Shown: positions 1-11,660 of the stretch, in pieces
Numbering within the stretch: position 1 is the first letter of the stretch
How the letters are laid out: each line of letters opens with the position of its first letter
NCBI GenBank assembly: GCA_907165065.1
Contig: OU015523.1
Coordinates: 13,391,834-13,455,833 of the forward strand
DNA length: 64,000 nucleotides
Direction of reading: 5' to 3'
Source of the DNA: Caprimulgus europaeus
Lineage: Eukaryota; Chordata; Aves; Caprimulgiformes; Caprimulgidae
Program-made: the position numbers and the translations under genes
Notes under the pieces: model-generated
The model's input: the letters and a program-made list of their open reading frames with translations, nothing else
Database searches by the model: none
What the model was told of the DNA's origin: nothing

Positions 1-1908
1 ATTTCATAGCTTCTGATTTTACTTTTTTTTAAAAAAACCCCAACAAAACAAAACAACAAAACAGTAAAGAAAGGAATATATACACAGATGGCTTGAAGCT
101 TCCATTTCAGGATAAGGCAGTTAAGTTTACATGTGCAACTGCCAGTACAGCTGAGCCCCTCCGTTTAGGGGGAGTTTTGAAGAGACAGACTGCAAACGCA
201 GAGAAGCTTTGGGGAATGAGTTCCCCTGAGCAGCCAGCCTGGAAGGTCTCCCCAGACCCCAGGCAGCACATCCCAAACACATTCATCAGTCACCTTGTGT
301 GGTAAAGGCTGAGGCTCACAGAAGTGATGAGAAAGGTCAGACCTGTCCCAGCCAGGGGAGAAAAGCCTTCCCAACCCCAGTGCTGTGACATCTCCATGGC
401 ACTAAAAGCAAACAATGAACCAAAGCTGCTCCTTCAGGCTCTGGCTGGGAGAAGCTCTAACCAGCACACAGAGAGAAGGCGTGGAGGGAAGCACATTGCA
501 TTGCATTTCTCCCCTGCCAGTTCTTCTGTACACTTAAACTCACCACAACCTGCACAGCAACACGGACAGTCCACAGGCCATTTCCACAGGTATCTGTTGC
601 TGTGCCAGTCATGGTGCCTGAGTATGCAGGTGCCCAAGCTCAAGACAACTCTGTGCAACTCCCTCCTAGTGCTGAAGCGATTTGGAAAAAAATTAATTCT
701 TTTTTTAAACCAGGTATAAGGCAAGCCCCATATTGCTTAGACTGAACGAAATAAAATAAAGAACTGACCACTCCAAACATTCATTGTCCTGCTTAGGTGG
801 AAAGAAGAGGTAGAACTAGTGGACAGAGACCCACCAGAAGCATAAAGGCATTTTAAAATAAGGGAAAAAACTGACAGACCAAAAGCTAACATTTTTCAAA
901 GCCTCAGGTGGTCATCCTGCTATCATAACTGAAGGTGTCTATTTAGTCACCAGAGTCATGATTCTCCAATATCACACAGAATAGCTTAAAATTCTGCAAG
1001 TCACCTTCCTTCCCAGTGCTTTACCAACCAACATCGACCATCCCACCAAAGCAGCCCAGCATCCAAGGTTGTGAGGCTGTGACTCCTGTAACGCAGGAAT
1101 CTGCAGTCCTGAAGGACAAAGGCAAGGATGTCCAAGGGTCCCCCAGATTAGCATTTTGTCTACTTAGGCTCCCTCTAAGCTTCCTCTCCAGCTTTACAGT
1201 TGCTTGGGCACAGGCCTTCATGGCACAAGCAGCACTGCCAACAGCCAATTCACCAGTGCTACAAGTTGCCCCAGGACACAGTTAGGTTTTTGGGGAAGCA
1301 CCATGATCAGCTACAGTAAAACTCTAGCAGCAGGGGTGACAGACAGGAACAGCAGAAACAGTACAAGCAACTCAAGGAAATAGATGCAGAAACATTAGTG
1401 TACTAGTCCTCAAAACAGAGCACCTAGCATCACGGGACTGGCACAGTGAGAGCCACACTGCAGAGCACAGGCTTACAGCCACCTCCTGTCCCAGGCCTGG
1501 GGCTCTCCACAGAGAGGTCTATTAGTGTGTCCTCACTTCTGCCCTGCAGCAGCACCTCAATGACAGAGAGTAGGAGTTGACTAGACAATCATGAAACTGC
1601 CTTTTCAATGGCAGCCTCCACATGCACAGCCTTAAGACTAAAACCTCCCAAGGCTTTCATTCTTTGAGAAAACTTACTGTTCTTTGCTGCACATCCCACA
1701 TATGCAACAGAAGAACAAAAGGCATTTTAGAAGATATTTGTTCTTACTGATGTAAGAGCTAATATATTTACCTTCTAAAATGTGCTACTAATATAGTACA
1801 AATATGTATCAAATACCATTCAGGTGACTGCCTTGGGAAGAAAAGGCAGAGATTAAAAATCAGACCTATATCTTCATGTGTAGCCATCAAGAGTCTTCAC
1901 TTGGTGCA
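1..1908. other. 3' flank of SLC19A2 (3' UTR plus intergenic)
   Basis: No coding exon could be supported here. The part next to the SLC19A2 stop codon should be its 3' UTR, because the gene runs on the minus strand into this stretch. I found no minus-strand AATAAA or ATTAAA (TTTATT or TTTAAT on the plus strand), so the polyadenylation site is unplaced and may lie beyond the window edge. The open frames present are short, overlap on both strands and resemble no family I know. Confidence 0.5.
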
Positions 1909-2034
1909 CTACTGGCTTTCAGGAGATCTGCTTCGTGCCTGCTCTTGTCTTCTGTAAGCTCTTGTAATACTGTATATACCGCTACCCAAGAAGACCAGGG
2001 AGATGGCCGCAAAGTAAGAGGCATAAATCATGAA
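1909..2034 (-). CDS. SLC19A2: SLC19A2 exon 6, terminal coding exon (residues 450-490)
   Basis: Acceptor CTTCTCTGCAG|TTCATG, phase 0; stop TAG at 1909-1911. Encodes the last helix ([19 protein letters not shown]) and a short Arg/Ser/Gln-rich tail that differs from the human tail. Confidence 0.92.
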   Translation of the reverse strand, partial: FMIYASYFAAISLVFLGSGIYSITRAYRRQEQARSRSPESQ

Positions 2035-3709
2035 CTGCAGAGAAGGGGAGAGAAAATAAAAAAAGAAGTGGTTAAACCAAGCAGTTACCTAATTCGTAAG
2101 AAGGCTGATACATGAGCTCCCTCCCTCTTCTAAAATATCAGGAATAGGTCATTATTCCTCTGCCATTATTTCTCTTGTCCCAGAAACATGTAGCTGAGAA
2201 GCTTTACAGCTTGGTTTACCTTCCTCCCTCCTATCAGTAAAGCTGAGAGAGTCTGTCATACCTGGGTGAAGATGTCTAACCCAAGGCCACTGGCATCCAC
2301 AACAATCAAAGTGAGCAGAGTCTGAAGTGCTAAGGCAATGAAAGTATTGACCCCAAACACCAGGGCATACCGCTCCACGCTGAGATTTGTAGCGATCTGG
2401 TACCTGGAAAGAAAGGGATGAACAGAAATATAAGGACAGGTAAAAAGCGGGAAAATGCATGAATAGGAGGAACATCTCTGGACAAGAAGACTCTGCAGCC
2501 TGAAGAGTTACATAGACTGATCCAGTATTTTCCACAGCTGAATTACATCACACTGACAGTGTACTTCTCTAAATTGCATCATGACAGACTAGCAGAAACC
2601 CACAGAGACATCCAAAAGGCTAAAAAAAAACCCCAACCTTTGGGAGCTCTGTGGGTTTCAGTCTTACTGAAGAAGCAGCACTCCTGTCTGATGTGGCTAA
2701 AGGGCCTTGTCAGCCAGAGAAGACACAACACTCTCTGATCCCAGAGACCCCTTGGCAATCTCAAAGCGTCAGCCCACTGCAGCGTGGTCCACAGCCTCCC
2801 GCATCCTTCTGACCAGAACCCCTTTTGCAGTTACTAGTTTCAGCATCACATCTCATATTGTACTTGAGCTGTCTTATAGCCAATTAGGTATGTGTGGTTC
2901 TACTACAGCTGTGTTTTCCTCCTCAAATTGAGGAATAACATTGAAGAAGTTTTCCTCCTTACAGGTTAGGGAATATTGACTGTACCCTGTACCATGGCAA
3001 AGCATTGTCCTCTCCTCATCTGCTAACACTTCACTCTAGGCATGTTTATGAAAAACATTGCCCTGACAAGCAGCACTATCTAGTATTCAGAAATAGTCAC
3101 TTCAGTGTCATAAGACTTCTGAGCCTGGGCAGGCTGCCAGCCAAATACATCTCTGTGCCTCAGTTTCCAACTTGAATCACAACTCAAACCCTTGCAACAG
3201 ATTTCCAGATGCCTGATGGGTGAGACCCTACTCACACAGAAAATATGCTGTAACCACAACAGCTGTAAACTTGAGAACAACTTACATTAGAAAGATACTC
3301 ACGTTGCTATCGTAATTAGCAGCATGTAGATAATTCTGAAGACAACATATGATGCATAGCACACCCAGATGTTGCAAACAGTGTCCATGATATATACAGC
3401 AGCAGCAATAAGAAAGGAGAAGAGGGCAAGTGCCACTTCACCCCACGTTGCCCAGGATGTTTTTATGTGACCCACAACAAACACTGCAACAGCTCCTGTG
3501 AGGGGGAGGAAAGCATAAGGGTTAGTAATTGCAACTGGAGCAATTTGGAAGCTGTGTATTAGGAGCTGTACAGCCAAACACGATTGAAGTGGAGGACAGT
3601 AATGTGCACACCTTAGCAGCTCTCCTTCCTGACCTCTCCCTCACCTGGAAACCTGCTGTAACCTTCCATTCACTTTTACAGGAACAACAGCAACAACAAC
3701 CCGAACACC

Positions 3710-3740
<31 letters not shown>

Positions 3741-6700
3741 AGCACAGCCCAATGCTGACTGCCTCTGAAGTCTCTTCCCTGGCTTCAGAAGCACAACAGC
3801 TCCAAGACTCAGACCATTGCCACTCAGCCCTCTGCAACTGACTGTAGCAGTGTTGTCACAGTTGAGCCAGAGAGAAATGCAAACCCTGGTTCTCAAAAGC
3901 ACACAGCTAATTGTTTTGTGGTACTTTGCCGGGGTTGGGGGGGGGAAATAGGTAGGAGAGAGGAAGACACTCCCACTTTGATGCACAGCTGTTAGAGCTC
4001 TTCCCTAGAAGGCAGAAAACCCTACATTTACTATCATCTTCATGCTGGGCTGTAAGAGTAAGAGCAGGGGTCCAAATCCACATCTCTTGGGATGCAGCCT
4101 AATCATGAGCCACCATCACACACTGCTGATTGTGCAAGAACAATCCTTTCCAACCAGAACAGGTTTGTAACTCCTGCTGGATTTTACAGAGAAGACAGAT
4201 CACAAGATGAAAAGCACATGATATTTGATGCACTATCACAGCTGTAACTATTGAGAAGCCCAAATACATATTCCATTACAACAAAACTCCCATTTTATGT
4301 AAGCCTTCTTTGGCAAACAAGACAAACAGCAGCGAACAGCGTAACGATGGTGCTGTACACAGTAAACTAAACAAATGACACACTGACAAAGGGAGGTTTA
4401 CAGGAGATCTCTGAAAAAAAGGATTGTATTGGCATTTGACCACTGTACAGAAGTGCTACAGTGCAGCATCTAAGCTCTTTGTAGCCCTCAGCTGGCCTGC
4501 TATTTTAGAAAGCCTTTGAGCACACAGACTCCTTATGTACCATCAGTGTCTACAAGCCTGCAATCCTGTCAGACTAGTGAAGAAGGCAGTTATGCCAAGG
4601 GAAAGGAATTTATCCCCCCCGACTCAAGTCTTCCAGTGCCTGCTGCGACACTACCTGACTGACATTTTGCTCTCTGAAAGTCCATCTCCCCCAGCAGGAA
4701 AAGCCTGAGGTGCAAAAAGAAGCCAAATCCTACAGCCTTCTTTCTACTCTTCTCAGCAATTCTGAAATTCGTGAACAGACATTCAACATCTTAATCTGGG
4801 GATCTCGTGGCAACTCACAAAGTTGTGCTCTCCCTATGTCTCAAGGTTTTATCAGCCTGACACCTCATTATGACAGGGTATACAATCTGTGTCCTGCAAT
4901 TAGACACCCACAGCTGATTCAGTGGTTTCACATCCCAACCTGATAAACGATTGCCACATTCCCAAGAAGGTGCAGGAATGCAGCTGAACAGTTGGTTGGC
5001 CTCACTAGAAGGAATACTATTTATCTTGCCTGGGACAGGAAGCCGACGGCCACGTAAGTCACCGCGCTCAACTCAAACCCTTCTGCAGGGCAGCACAGGT
5101 ACAGGCAGGGATGGCAACAGCATCTTACATGAAGGTTGCCAAACGCTGCTCGTAACCAAACACAGAATGACTAAGAGCCATGAAAACGACAATCAGATCT
5201 GTGGGGCACCAGGAAAGGTATATCTAGTAAAGGGAGAAAAACAAAGAGTATTAGTGGTGTTCTGCAAGTCTGAGGCCTCACAGAATAAAGTTGAGCGCCC
5301 CTTTGGTCATCCACCTTCAAAAAGAATGCAAGTCAAACCAGGTTTGGTGCAAAGAGGGGCTGGTAAGATGACAAAGTGAACAAAGAGTTTAACTTTACCA
5401 AAGAACAGCTTGTAAAACTCTGCTTCTTTGGCCCAGAGCATAGAACAGGTATCTATACACAGGTCAAAATGAGACAGTTCTGTGCTAATTACACAACATT
5501 AGCATGAATTCAGAGGTAAACTGCTCATTAATAAATCCAAACTGGAAATTAGAAGTTTCAGCATTTGCACTAGTGTCTAGGAAGTCAGGTCACTGGATAC
5601 TCAACCTCAACAGGTCCCTTCCAGTCTAGTTATACCCTTGAAGCTTTTAATTGAGATTATTACTTCACTTGTTCCAAGCAATGCATCTGTATTAACAGAA
5701 GGGTTTTTGTGTTCAGGGATAGAAGCTAATTTCCTTTCAGAAAACATCACCCAAAATGATTCAACCATTTATAAAAAACTATACTAGAGGGGGGGGAAAA
5801 AACAAAATAGGAAACTAAAAACTTCAGTTTTGCACGAGTTCAGTGACAACCACCTTTTCTTCCAACAGGTCCATTGTTCAAAGGCCTTTAAAAAAGGACC
5901 TTGACATCAAAGGTGTTCATAATAAGGTTTGAAGAATACTCCTTCTATTTTATTTATTTATTTTTTAATATGCCCACATTCAGCCACACTATGGGTCTTC
6001 TTTCCCTTGATACCAATTCTCCTTTCTGGGACCAAGGCAGGATGGTAGAGGAAGTCAAATCAAACAAAAAGTAAGAGCTATCATGCTAGAGTGGAGGAAC
6101 ACTGTATGACTGCATATTATTAAAGTGCAGGTTTAGCAGACCAAAGATGATTTAATAGTCCAAGCCTTCAGAATCAAGTTGCTGATAGTGTCAAACTCAA
6201 CTAACAATGGGTATTAGACCAGCTTCTAGAGCTCTAAGACAGCCACAGCTTCCCACTGAACTCTAAGAGCGGGCTAAGCATGCCCAAGAAAATACTAAGC
6301 CTTCATTGTTTGTGTTCATTGATTTCTTTTGGCCCCAAGTAGGTGGTGTCCACAGCAGATGGAGGGATGATGACTCCATCAAAGAAAAGGAACACACTGC
6401 AGCAACACCTAGAAAGCCTCAGCAAGGGTATGTTAGCTATATTAAATAAGTACTGTCCTAGTTCTGGTAATGGAACAGTATTAAACAACTTAATAAACAA
6501 ACATTTGTGTTGACCTACCTGGCCCTTTCAAGTCAAGCAACTTCTTTCATCTTAATAACTTTTCTGCTTAACCGTGCTGAAATGACTAACTGTAGCTCAC
6601 TGCATGCTGTGTGTGTACAGGAAACCTTCACACGTTCCCTATGCTGCTAGAGAAAAAAAAACCAATAAACCCACAGGACCCTTAGCTTGACTTTGAGTGG

Positions 6701-9700
6701 TTAAAACAAGCATAACCCCACTGCCATAGTGACAGCCAAGAGCCCACAGTCAGCCACATGCCTGGAGCCTTCTGCCAAATATTTCAGAATGAAGACTGAC
6801 TTGGGAGGCTCCTTTTAAACACCCACACGCAGGATGACAAGAATCAGGGCTACGTGCAGCAACAAACTCAACACTGAGCACTATACCCATGTGTGTCAGG
6901 GAAGACTCACCCCGAATGCCTGGGCTGCCTCTCCTGTATGCTTGAGGGAATGCAAGACACTTCCAAACCATGCTCTGGTGACCCTGAGGGACACAAGCTC
7001 TTCCTCACAGCAGAGCAGGAGCTATGCCAGCAGCTTACCTAGCAGCGTCGAGGCCGCCTCCACGGCACCATTGTAGATGTCCGTGCTGTGAGGGGGCAGC
7101 ACCATCTCCCACAGGCCCTGAGCATAGTTGATGACCTGGAAGTAGCCACAGGTGGACAGTGCCCACCACACCGACCAGCAGAGCATTGTCCGGGAAGAGT
7201 AGCACTGCAGGAAGTCCCGCCAGAGATCTTTGAGCACCTTTATGATGTCTACTTTCTGCTCCTGCATAGATTGGAGAAGGAAGGAGAGAGAAATATTAGT
7301 CTTTGTTTATAAATAATTCACAAAATTGCCCCTTTCAAGTGGTCAGATCACTGGTGAGTGACAGTACCACTCTTGAACACCAACCTCCACAGAATAATAA
7401 TAAGAAGAAGCTTCCCCATTCCACAGTCCAGCAGCTGGTCTCTGCCCCACACCAGGGCTGTCCTCTTACGTGCAGAGGAAGGGTTCAATTCCAGGCCCCC
7501 CTGGATCTCAGGCAGAGAGCATGAGCTGCTAGATGTTAGAAGTACTACCTGAGCAACTGAAGGGTACCAGAAAGAAGAGACACAGGAGAACAGGACACAA
7601 CACCCACTTTGACAAGACAGGATCAGAAGTCAGCCACTCAAATCATAAAGGTAAAAAGCATCACCAACACTGTTAAATCCTGATCTAAATTCAACCAAAT
7701 TTGGTAGCACAGAGAACACAAAAACCACCAGACGAATATATTTTCCCACAAATAAGTCAATTTTCTTTAGTACTAACATTCAGGGATTATAAATATCCAA
7801 AGAAACAATCTCATTATACTGCTGTCTACCCTTGTTAATGTTCACCAAGGCTCTGAAAAGGTAAGGTATATTGCCTGGGGATCTGAGAGAAATGGAATCT
7901 CCTTCCACCAGACACTGCTATTGCAAACAGCAGCTCTTTTATATATAAGTGCTTTGACAAATGGCATGAGATAAAAATGAAGCTTTCCCCTCCAAAACTT
8001 TCTAGAAAGAGCACAAAAGGGGACAGACCCATGAAGTGCTCAAAAAAAAAAATAAATTTTGAAAATAGATCAGTTCCAGCAACAGGGGATGACAACAAAG
8101 AAAAACTGCTTTTTACCTACAGGCTGCTACATTCCTGTTCCTCACCACTGTGTGCCAAGAGCAGCAGAGGAAACACGTACATCTCTACTCTGCAGACAGA
8201 GCTGCTAATTACGTTTGCTGCGTGCACACAGGTAGGGTCTTTCTAGACAGGTGAGACCATTCTCATGTAAGTCAGAGCAGTGGTTACTTCATGTGAGACC
8301 AGGCAGAGCCCTCAAGGCCCACCCAGCATCTCTATTCCTGTAACTTGGATTCTCTGTGGGGAAACACAGAGCACTGTCACAGGGCTGGGCTATTGCTGTC
8401 ACACAACTGGTTTCAGAGCAGTTTCCAGTCAGCAGCAGCAACTTTGGGCTCTTGGCAGTACACCCTTTCCCTGGGGAAATAGTGCAGCCTTGGAAAGACT
8501 ACTCTCCATGAGCAAGAAAATTCATTTTAAGCTTTTTTCTACTAAAGCCCCCAAAGACCATAGCCTAACTCTGTCCTGAACTCCCTTTTTTCCACCCCTT
8601 GAAGCGTCACTACTCTGCCAGTATCTTTATTCAACACCACACAGTCCTGTTGGTGCTTTGCCAATGGCAAAACACTTGTTCCCTGCGGACACTGTTCCTC
8701 CAAAGCCCAACAGAACAACATGGGAAGATGTCAGCTTGCAGCAATGACTTCAGCAGTGTAACCCCCACACAGAGGGTTTCACACGAAGCTCAAGTTTAGG
8801 CACAAGAAAACCAGGGGAGGGAATTGTCACGTACGCTGCAAAAACTGATATAGCACTTTCAGTCCAAGCATGTGCCTGATAAGCCAGGAAGGCCCATCCA
8901 CCCTCCCAGCTCCTGGCAATGCTTCTTCAGTACAATTATTTGGAAAGCCATTCGTTTATGTGCGTGAAATATGGTTGATGTTATCTTAATAAGAAAGGCT
9001 ATCATCACACACCAGTGCTCCTCAGCTTTCAGCACCTGGCATCACTGAGCTCTGGATAGTTGTGCAAGTGTACCTGCTCCTTTTTTAAAGTGTTCACCAT
9101 TAGTTTGCAACCACCCTTGCTCTCACACAATGGCAGTAAGATAAACAAAAGGGATGGATAAGTGATATTAACGCCTTAGTCATCACTGGCACAGAATTTG
9201 TCTTAACAAATACACTTCAACATGTTAAAGAAACTTTTGCTCACACAAGACTGTACTGGATGGGGCAGGATTAGGTCCTTGGAATGTTAATACCTTTAAT
9301 TCCCAGCTGTAGCTGAAGGAAGCTGAAAGCAGTCCCAGAGGCTGCCTCCCCAGACTGAGCTAACTGGGGCTTACTTACTAAGTGAAATATCCATTACCTG
9401 ACTAAACCAATAGCTGCACTTACCTTCTGGCTTGTTCTCAGAACAAGCACAACCTCCTCCTGACCGAGGAGCAAGGCTGACCTCTTCCTAGGTCCTTGAA
9501 CCCCCTGTGACAGGTTCTCTGTATGCCTGCACTACCCAGATGTGACAGTTTAACTAAACCAGGACACCAGAGCAGCGTGGCAGAGACCTGTCCCGCAGGG
9601 AACTACACACACGCACCAAGCTTTAAAACTGGAGGCTGCTCGCTTGTCACCTCGTGGGACCCAACGCGTCCTGCCACCGAACAAGGGCACCTGCACGCTT

Positions 9701-11290
9701 GTTTCCAAACAAGTGACTTTGTTAGAGGTTAGGCAATCCACAAAAGCCAGAAGTCGGGGCACTACCTTGGTGCTCTCATAAGTTGCATTAAGCTGTTATC
9801 ATACAGAGGTGTTTCCTGCAATTTATCCATACTCTGTCCCTCTGTAACTAATCAATGTCAGCATGTAAGTGCTCTCAAGGACTACTGCAGTTCCCTTCCT
9901 AGACCAGTTTCCTTCCTGGATCATAAGATAAAACAGTTACTACACAGCTTATTGCTCCACAACTTGCACAGCAGTTGAAGTAACAAGTGTTTTCAAAATG
10001 TGAGTGCAGGAGGAATCACCTCTTTTCTGCAAGTCACGGGGTGCATCCAGAAGCACACACAGAATCCGGATATGTACACAATTTTCAGTGCCACAGAGAT
10101 GTCCCTTTCTTTGTGCCATTAAACAGCAATTTGATTCCCAGAGAATTGTAATCATAACCTTGTGAGACATGCAGAACAACTTCAGAGACACTAAGGAGCA
10201 GCCCACCATGGTCAGAGAGCAAAAGGAAGCCAGGAATAAATGATCCTGCACTATAAATAAGGAAGCAGGATAAACAAAGGGATACTTTTTGCTGTTGGAT
10301 ATTACATCTCTGCTGCTGGGTACGTATATGCAGATATGCATGCACAACAAACACATCAGTATTGCACCTTTTATTTACGTAAACTCAGGGCAAAAACTCA
10401 CCTGTTTCTCTGCTGAACGACCCTCCCCATTTAAGGGAACTTTTATCTCATCCTCCCAGCCGGGTGCCCTCTGCACACTGGGATGATCTTGGACAGCTGA
10501 TCCATTTTTACAGTCCATGACCTTCATTTCCCAACTGAGCTGCTGACTTGATACGTGGTGAAAGAAAAGGCTTTTCTGTGGCATCGGCAGGAACCACGCT
10601 GTGCCAAAGGCAATGGATATGCTGGTTAAGGAGATAACGTTCAAGCTGAAGAGAGACCATCCTGCCACCGACACAAGGACCTGCCCGGACACTGAGCCCA
10701 CTGTGTAGCCCACCAGAGTTGCACTCCGGCAATAGCTGGTGACCTTCTGGTACAGGTTGACATCAACGATGCTGTAGATGTAGGAGTAATAGGCAATGTC
10801 GGTGGCGGTCCCCATCCCGTAGAAGAACTCGAGGAACTGGAGGGCCCACAGCCCCTGGGCGTACAGCAGCATGAACCAGGTGACGATGAGGCTCAGGCCC
10901 TGCAGCAGGACCACGGGCTTGTACCGCAGGTAGTCCGTGGCCAGGAACACCGGGAAGAGCAGTGCCAGGTAGGAGTAAGTCCACACCGGGTAAATCTCGT
11001 TGAACACCTGGGGGAGGAAAGACACGGCGGTGACCCCCAGCACCCTCCTACTGCAGGGAAAATACGGACACCGGGGCGGGGCTGCGAGGTGCCCCGGGCC
11101 GCCGTACCTGGGTCTTGGAGAGGTTTTTATGCGGCTCCAGCAGGTACCGGGTGAGGAAGGGCTCCGAGGGCCGCACGCTGCAGAAGAAGCCGTAAGCGCA
11201 GAGCAGCCCCGTGGGCAGCGCCCAGCGGCACCCGCCACTGCCAGCCCGGGCAGAGCGCCGCGCCGGCCGGGCCCCCCGCAGCCCCGCCAT
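1909..11290 (-). CDS. SLC19A2: SLC19A2, thiamine transporter 1 (6 coding exons, 490 aa)
   Basis: High-affinity thiamine (vitamin B1) importer of the plasma membrane, SLC19 reduced-folate-carrier family, a 12-helix transporter of the major facilitator fold. Six exons (183, 606, 223, 193, 142, 126 nt) join in frame to 490 residues; human has 497. Conserved blocks include PSEPFLT near residue 41, the block around ATDYLRYKP (Asp86 aligns with human Asp93, a disease position), [10 protein letters not shown] near 152, [12 protein letters not shown] near 201, [15 protein letters not shown] in exon 3 and [16 protein letters not shown] in exon 4. A sequon NLS follows the first predicted helix, as in human. 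Residues about 212-263 form a divergent hydrophilic loop between helices 6 and 7. The C-terminal tail is short and basic. The start at 11290 was chosen because it opens the exon carrying CAYGFF and sits inside the CpG island. Tandem with F5 on the same strand, as in human. Confidence 0.97.
2262..2403 (-). CDS. SLC19A2: SLC19A2 exon 5 (residues 402-449)
   Basis: Acceptor CTTTCCAG|GTACCAG and donor TTCACCCAG|GTATGA. Encodes [17 protein letters not shown] and the next helix ([11 protein letters not shown]). No single open frame shows it whole; it was placed by homology and phase closure. Confidence 0.93.
3303..3495 (-). CDS. SLC19A2: SLC19A2 exon 4 (residues 338-402)
   Basis: Acceptor CCCTCACAG|GAGCTG and donor ATAGCAAC|GTGAGT; enters in phase 1 and leaves in phase 2. 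Encodes [11 protein letters not shown] through [11 protein letters not shown], nearly identical to the human protein. Confidence 0.95.
3708..3741. repeat. C23-A11 homopolymer tract
   Basis: Twenty-three consecutive C (3708-3730) followed directly by eleven A (3731-3741), in SLC19A2 intron 3. On the transcribed (minus) strand this reads T11 then G23, a strong G-quadruplex candidate. Length is likely polymorphic and error-prone in assembly. Confidence 0.95.
7039..7261 (-). CDS. SLC19A2: SLC19A2 exon 3 (residues 264-338)
   Basis: Acceptor CTATGCAG|GAGCAG and donor CTGCTAG|GTAAGC; ends in phase 1 within a glycine codon. Encodes the start of the second half of the transporter, including [14 protein letters not shown] and STLLG. 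Confidence 0.95.
10402..11007 (-). CDS. SLC19A2: SLC19A2 exon 2 (residues 62-263)
   Basis: Acceptor CTCCCCCAG|GTGTTC and donor GAAACAG|GTGAGT, both phase 0. This 606-nt exon carries helices 2-6 and most of the central cytosolic loop. It is the longest SLC19A2 exon, as in human. The intron separating it from exon 1 is only 100 nt. Confidence 0.95.
11108..11290 (-). CDS. SLC19A2: SLC19A2 exon 1 (residues 1-61)
   Basis: Starts with the ATG at 11290 and ends CCAAGACCCAG|GTACGG, phase 0. It encodes an Ala/Arg/Gly-rich N terminus and the first membrane helix (GLLCAYGFF). GC-rich throughout, as expected for an exon in a CpG-island promoter. Confidence 0.92.
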
Positions 11291-11562
11291 GCCGAGCAGG
11301 GCTGGTGGACGCGCCGGACCGGCCGCGGTGGGGGAGCAGGTGTGGCGCCTCGGGCCCGTCCCAGGTCGGCCCGTCCCAGGTCACCTCCCGCCGCCGCCGC
11401 CTCCCACGGGCCCTCCCAGCCCGCGGCCCCCGCTTAAACACCATTGTCCGGCGCGGGGGAGGCGTGGCTAAGCGCTGCCCTCTGATTGGGAGAGACCACC
11501 TCCTCTCGGCAAGGCCGGCCAATAGGAAGCAGGGGGTGGGAGGGCTGAGGCGGGAGAGGAGC

Positions 11563-11568
11563 ACGTGT
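11563..11568. promoter_or_regulatory. CACGTG E-box upstream of SLC19A2
   Basis: Palindromic CACGTG about 270 bases upstream of the start codon, inside the CpG island and close to two CCAAT motifs. This is the consensus for USF/MYC/TFE-type basic helix-loop-helix factors. Function is inferred from motif and position only. Confidence 0.4.
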
Positions 11569-11660
11569 GCGCCGGGGGTGGGGATGGCTGGGGACGGGGC
11601 CCACCCGCGAACTGCAGTGCTGCCTTCCCTCCCTGGGCGGGAGGCTCGTAAGGGACGGGT

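Larger units (their letters stand above)
2404..10401 (-). other. SLC19A2 introns 2-4
   Basis: Introns 2 (7262-10401), 3 (3496-7038) and 4 (2404-3302) hold no coding sequence I can support. Intron 3 contains a long C run and a nearby G run. A weak CR1-like 3' tail at about 5600-5640 was not strong enough to annotate. Confidence 0.6.
11040..11660 (-). promoter_or_regulatory. SLC19A2: CpG-island promoter of SLC19A2
   Basis: A GC- and CpG-rich block covers exon 1 and about 370 bases upstream of the start codon, in contrast to the AT-rich surroundings. Candidate sites: CCAAT on the plus strand at 11520-11524, an inverted CCAAT (gattgg) at 11485-11490, and a CACGTG E-box at 11563-11568. No TATA box is evident, which suits a housekeeping-type promoter. 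The exact transcription start cannot be read from sequence alone. Confidence 0.7.

Noticed and set aside
3522..3986. 154-codon minus-strand frame in SLC19A2 intron 3
   Set aside because: Contains homopolymer Gly and Cys from the C/G runs and is intronic; no homology.
5600..5640. Possible CR1 3' tail in SLC19A2 intron 3 (aggtcccttccagtctag)
   Set aside because: Only a short match, with no upstream CR1 sequence and no terminal octamer repeat.
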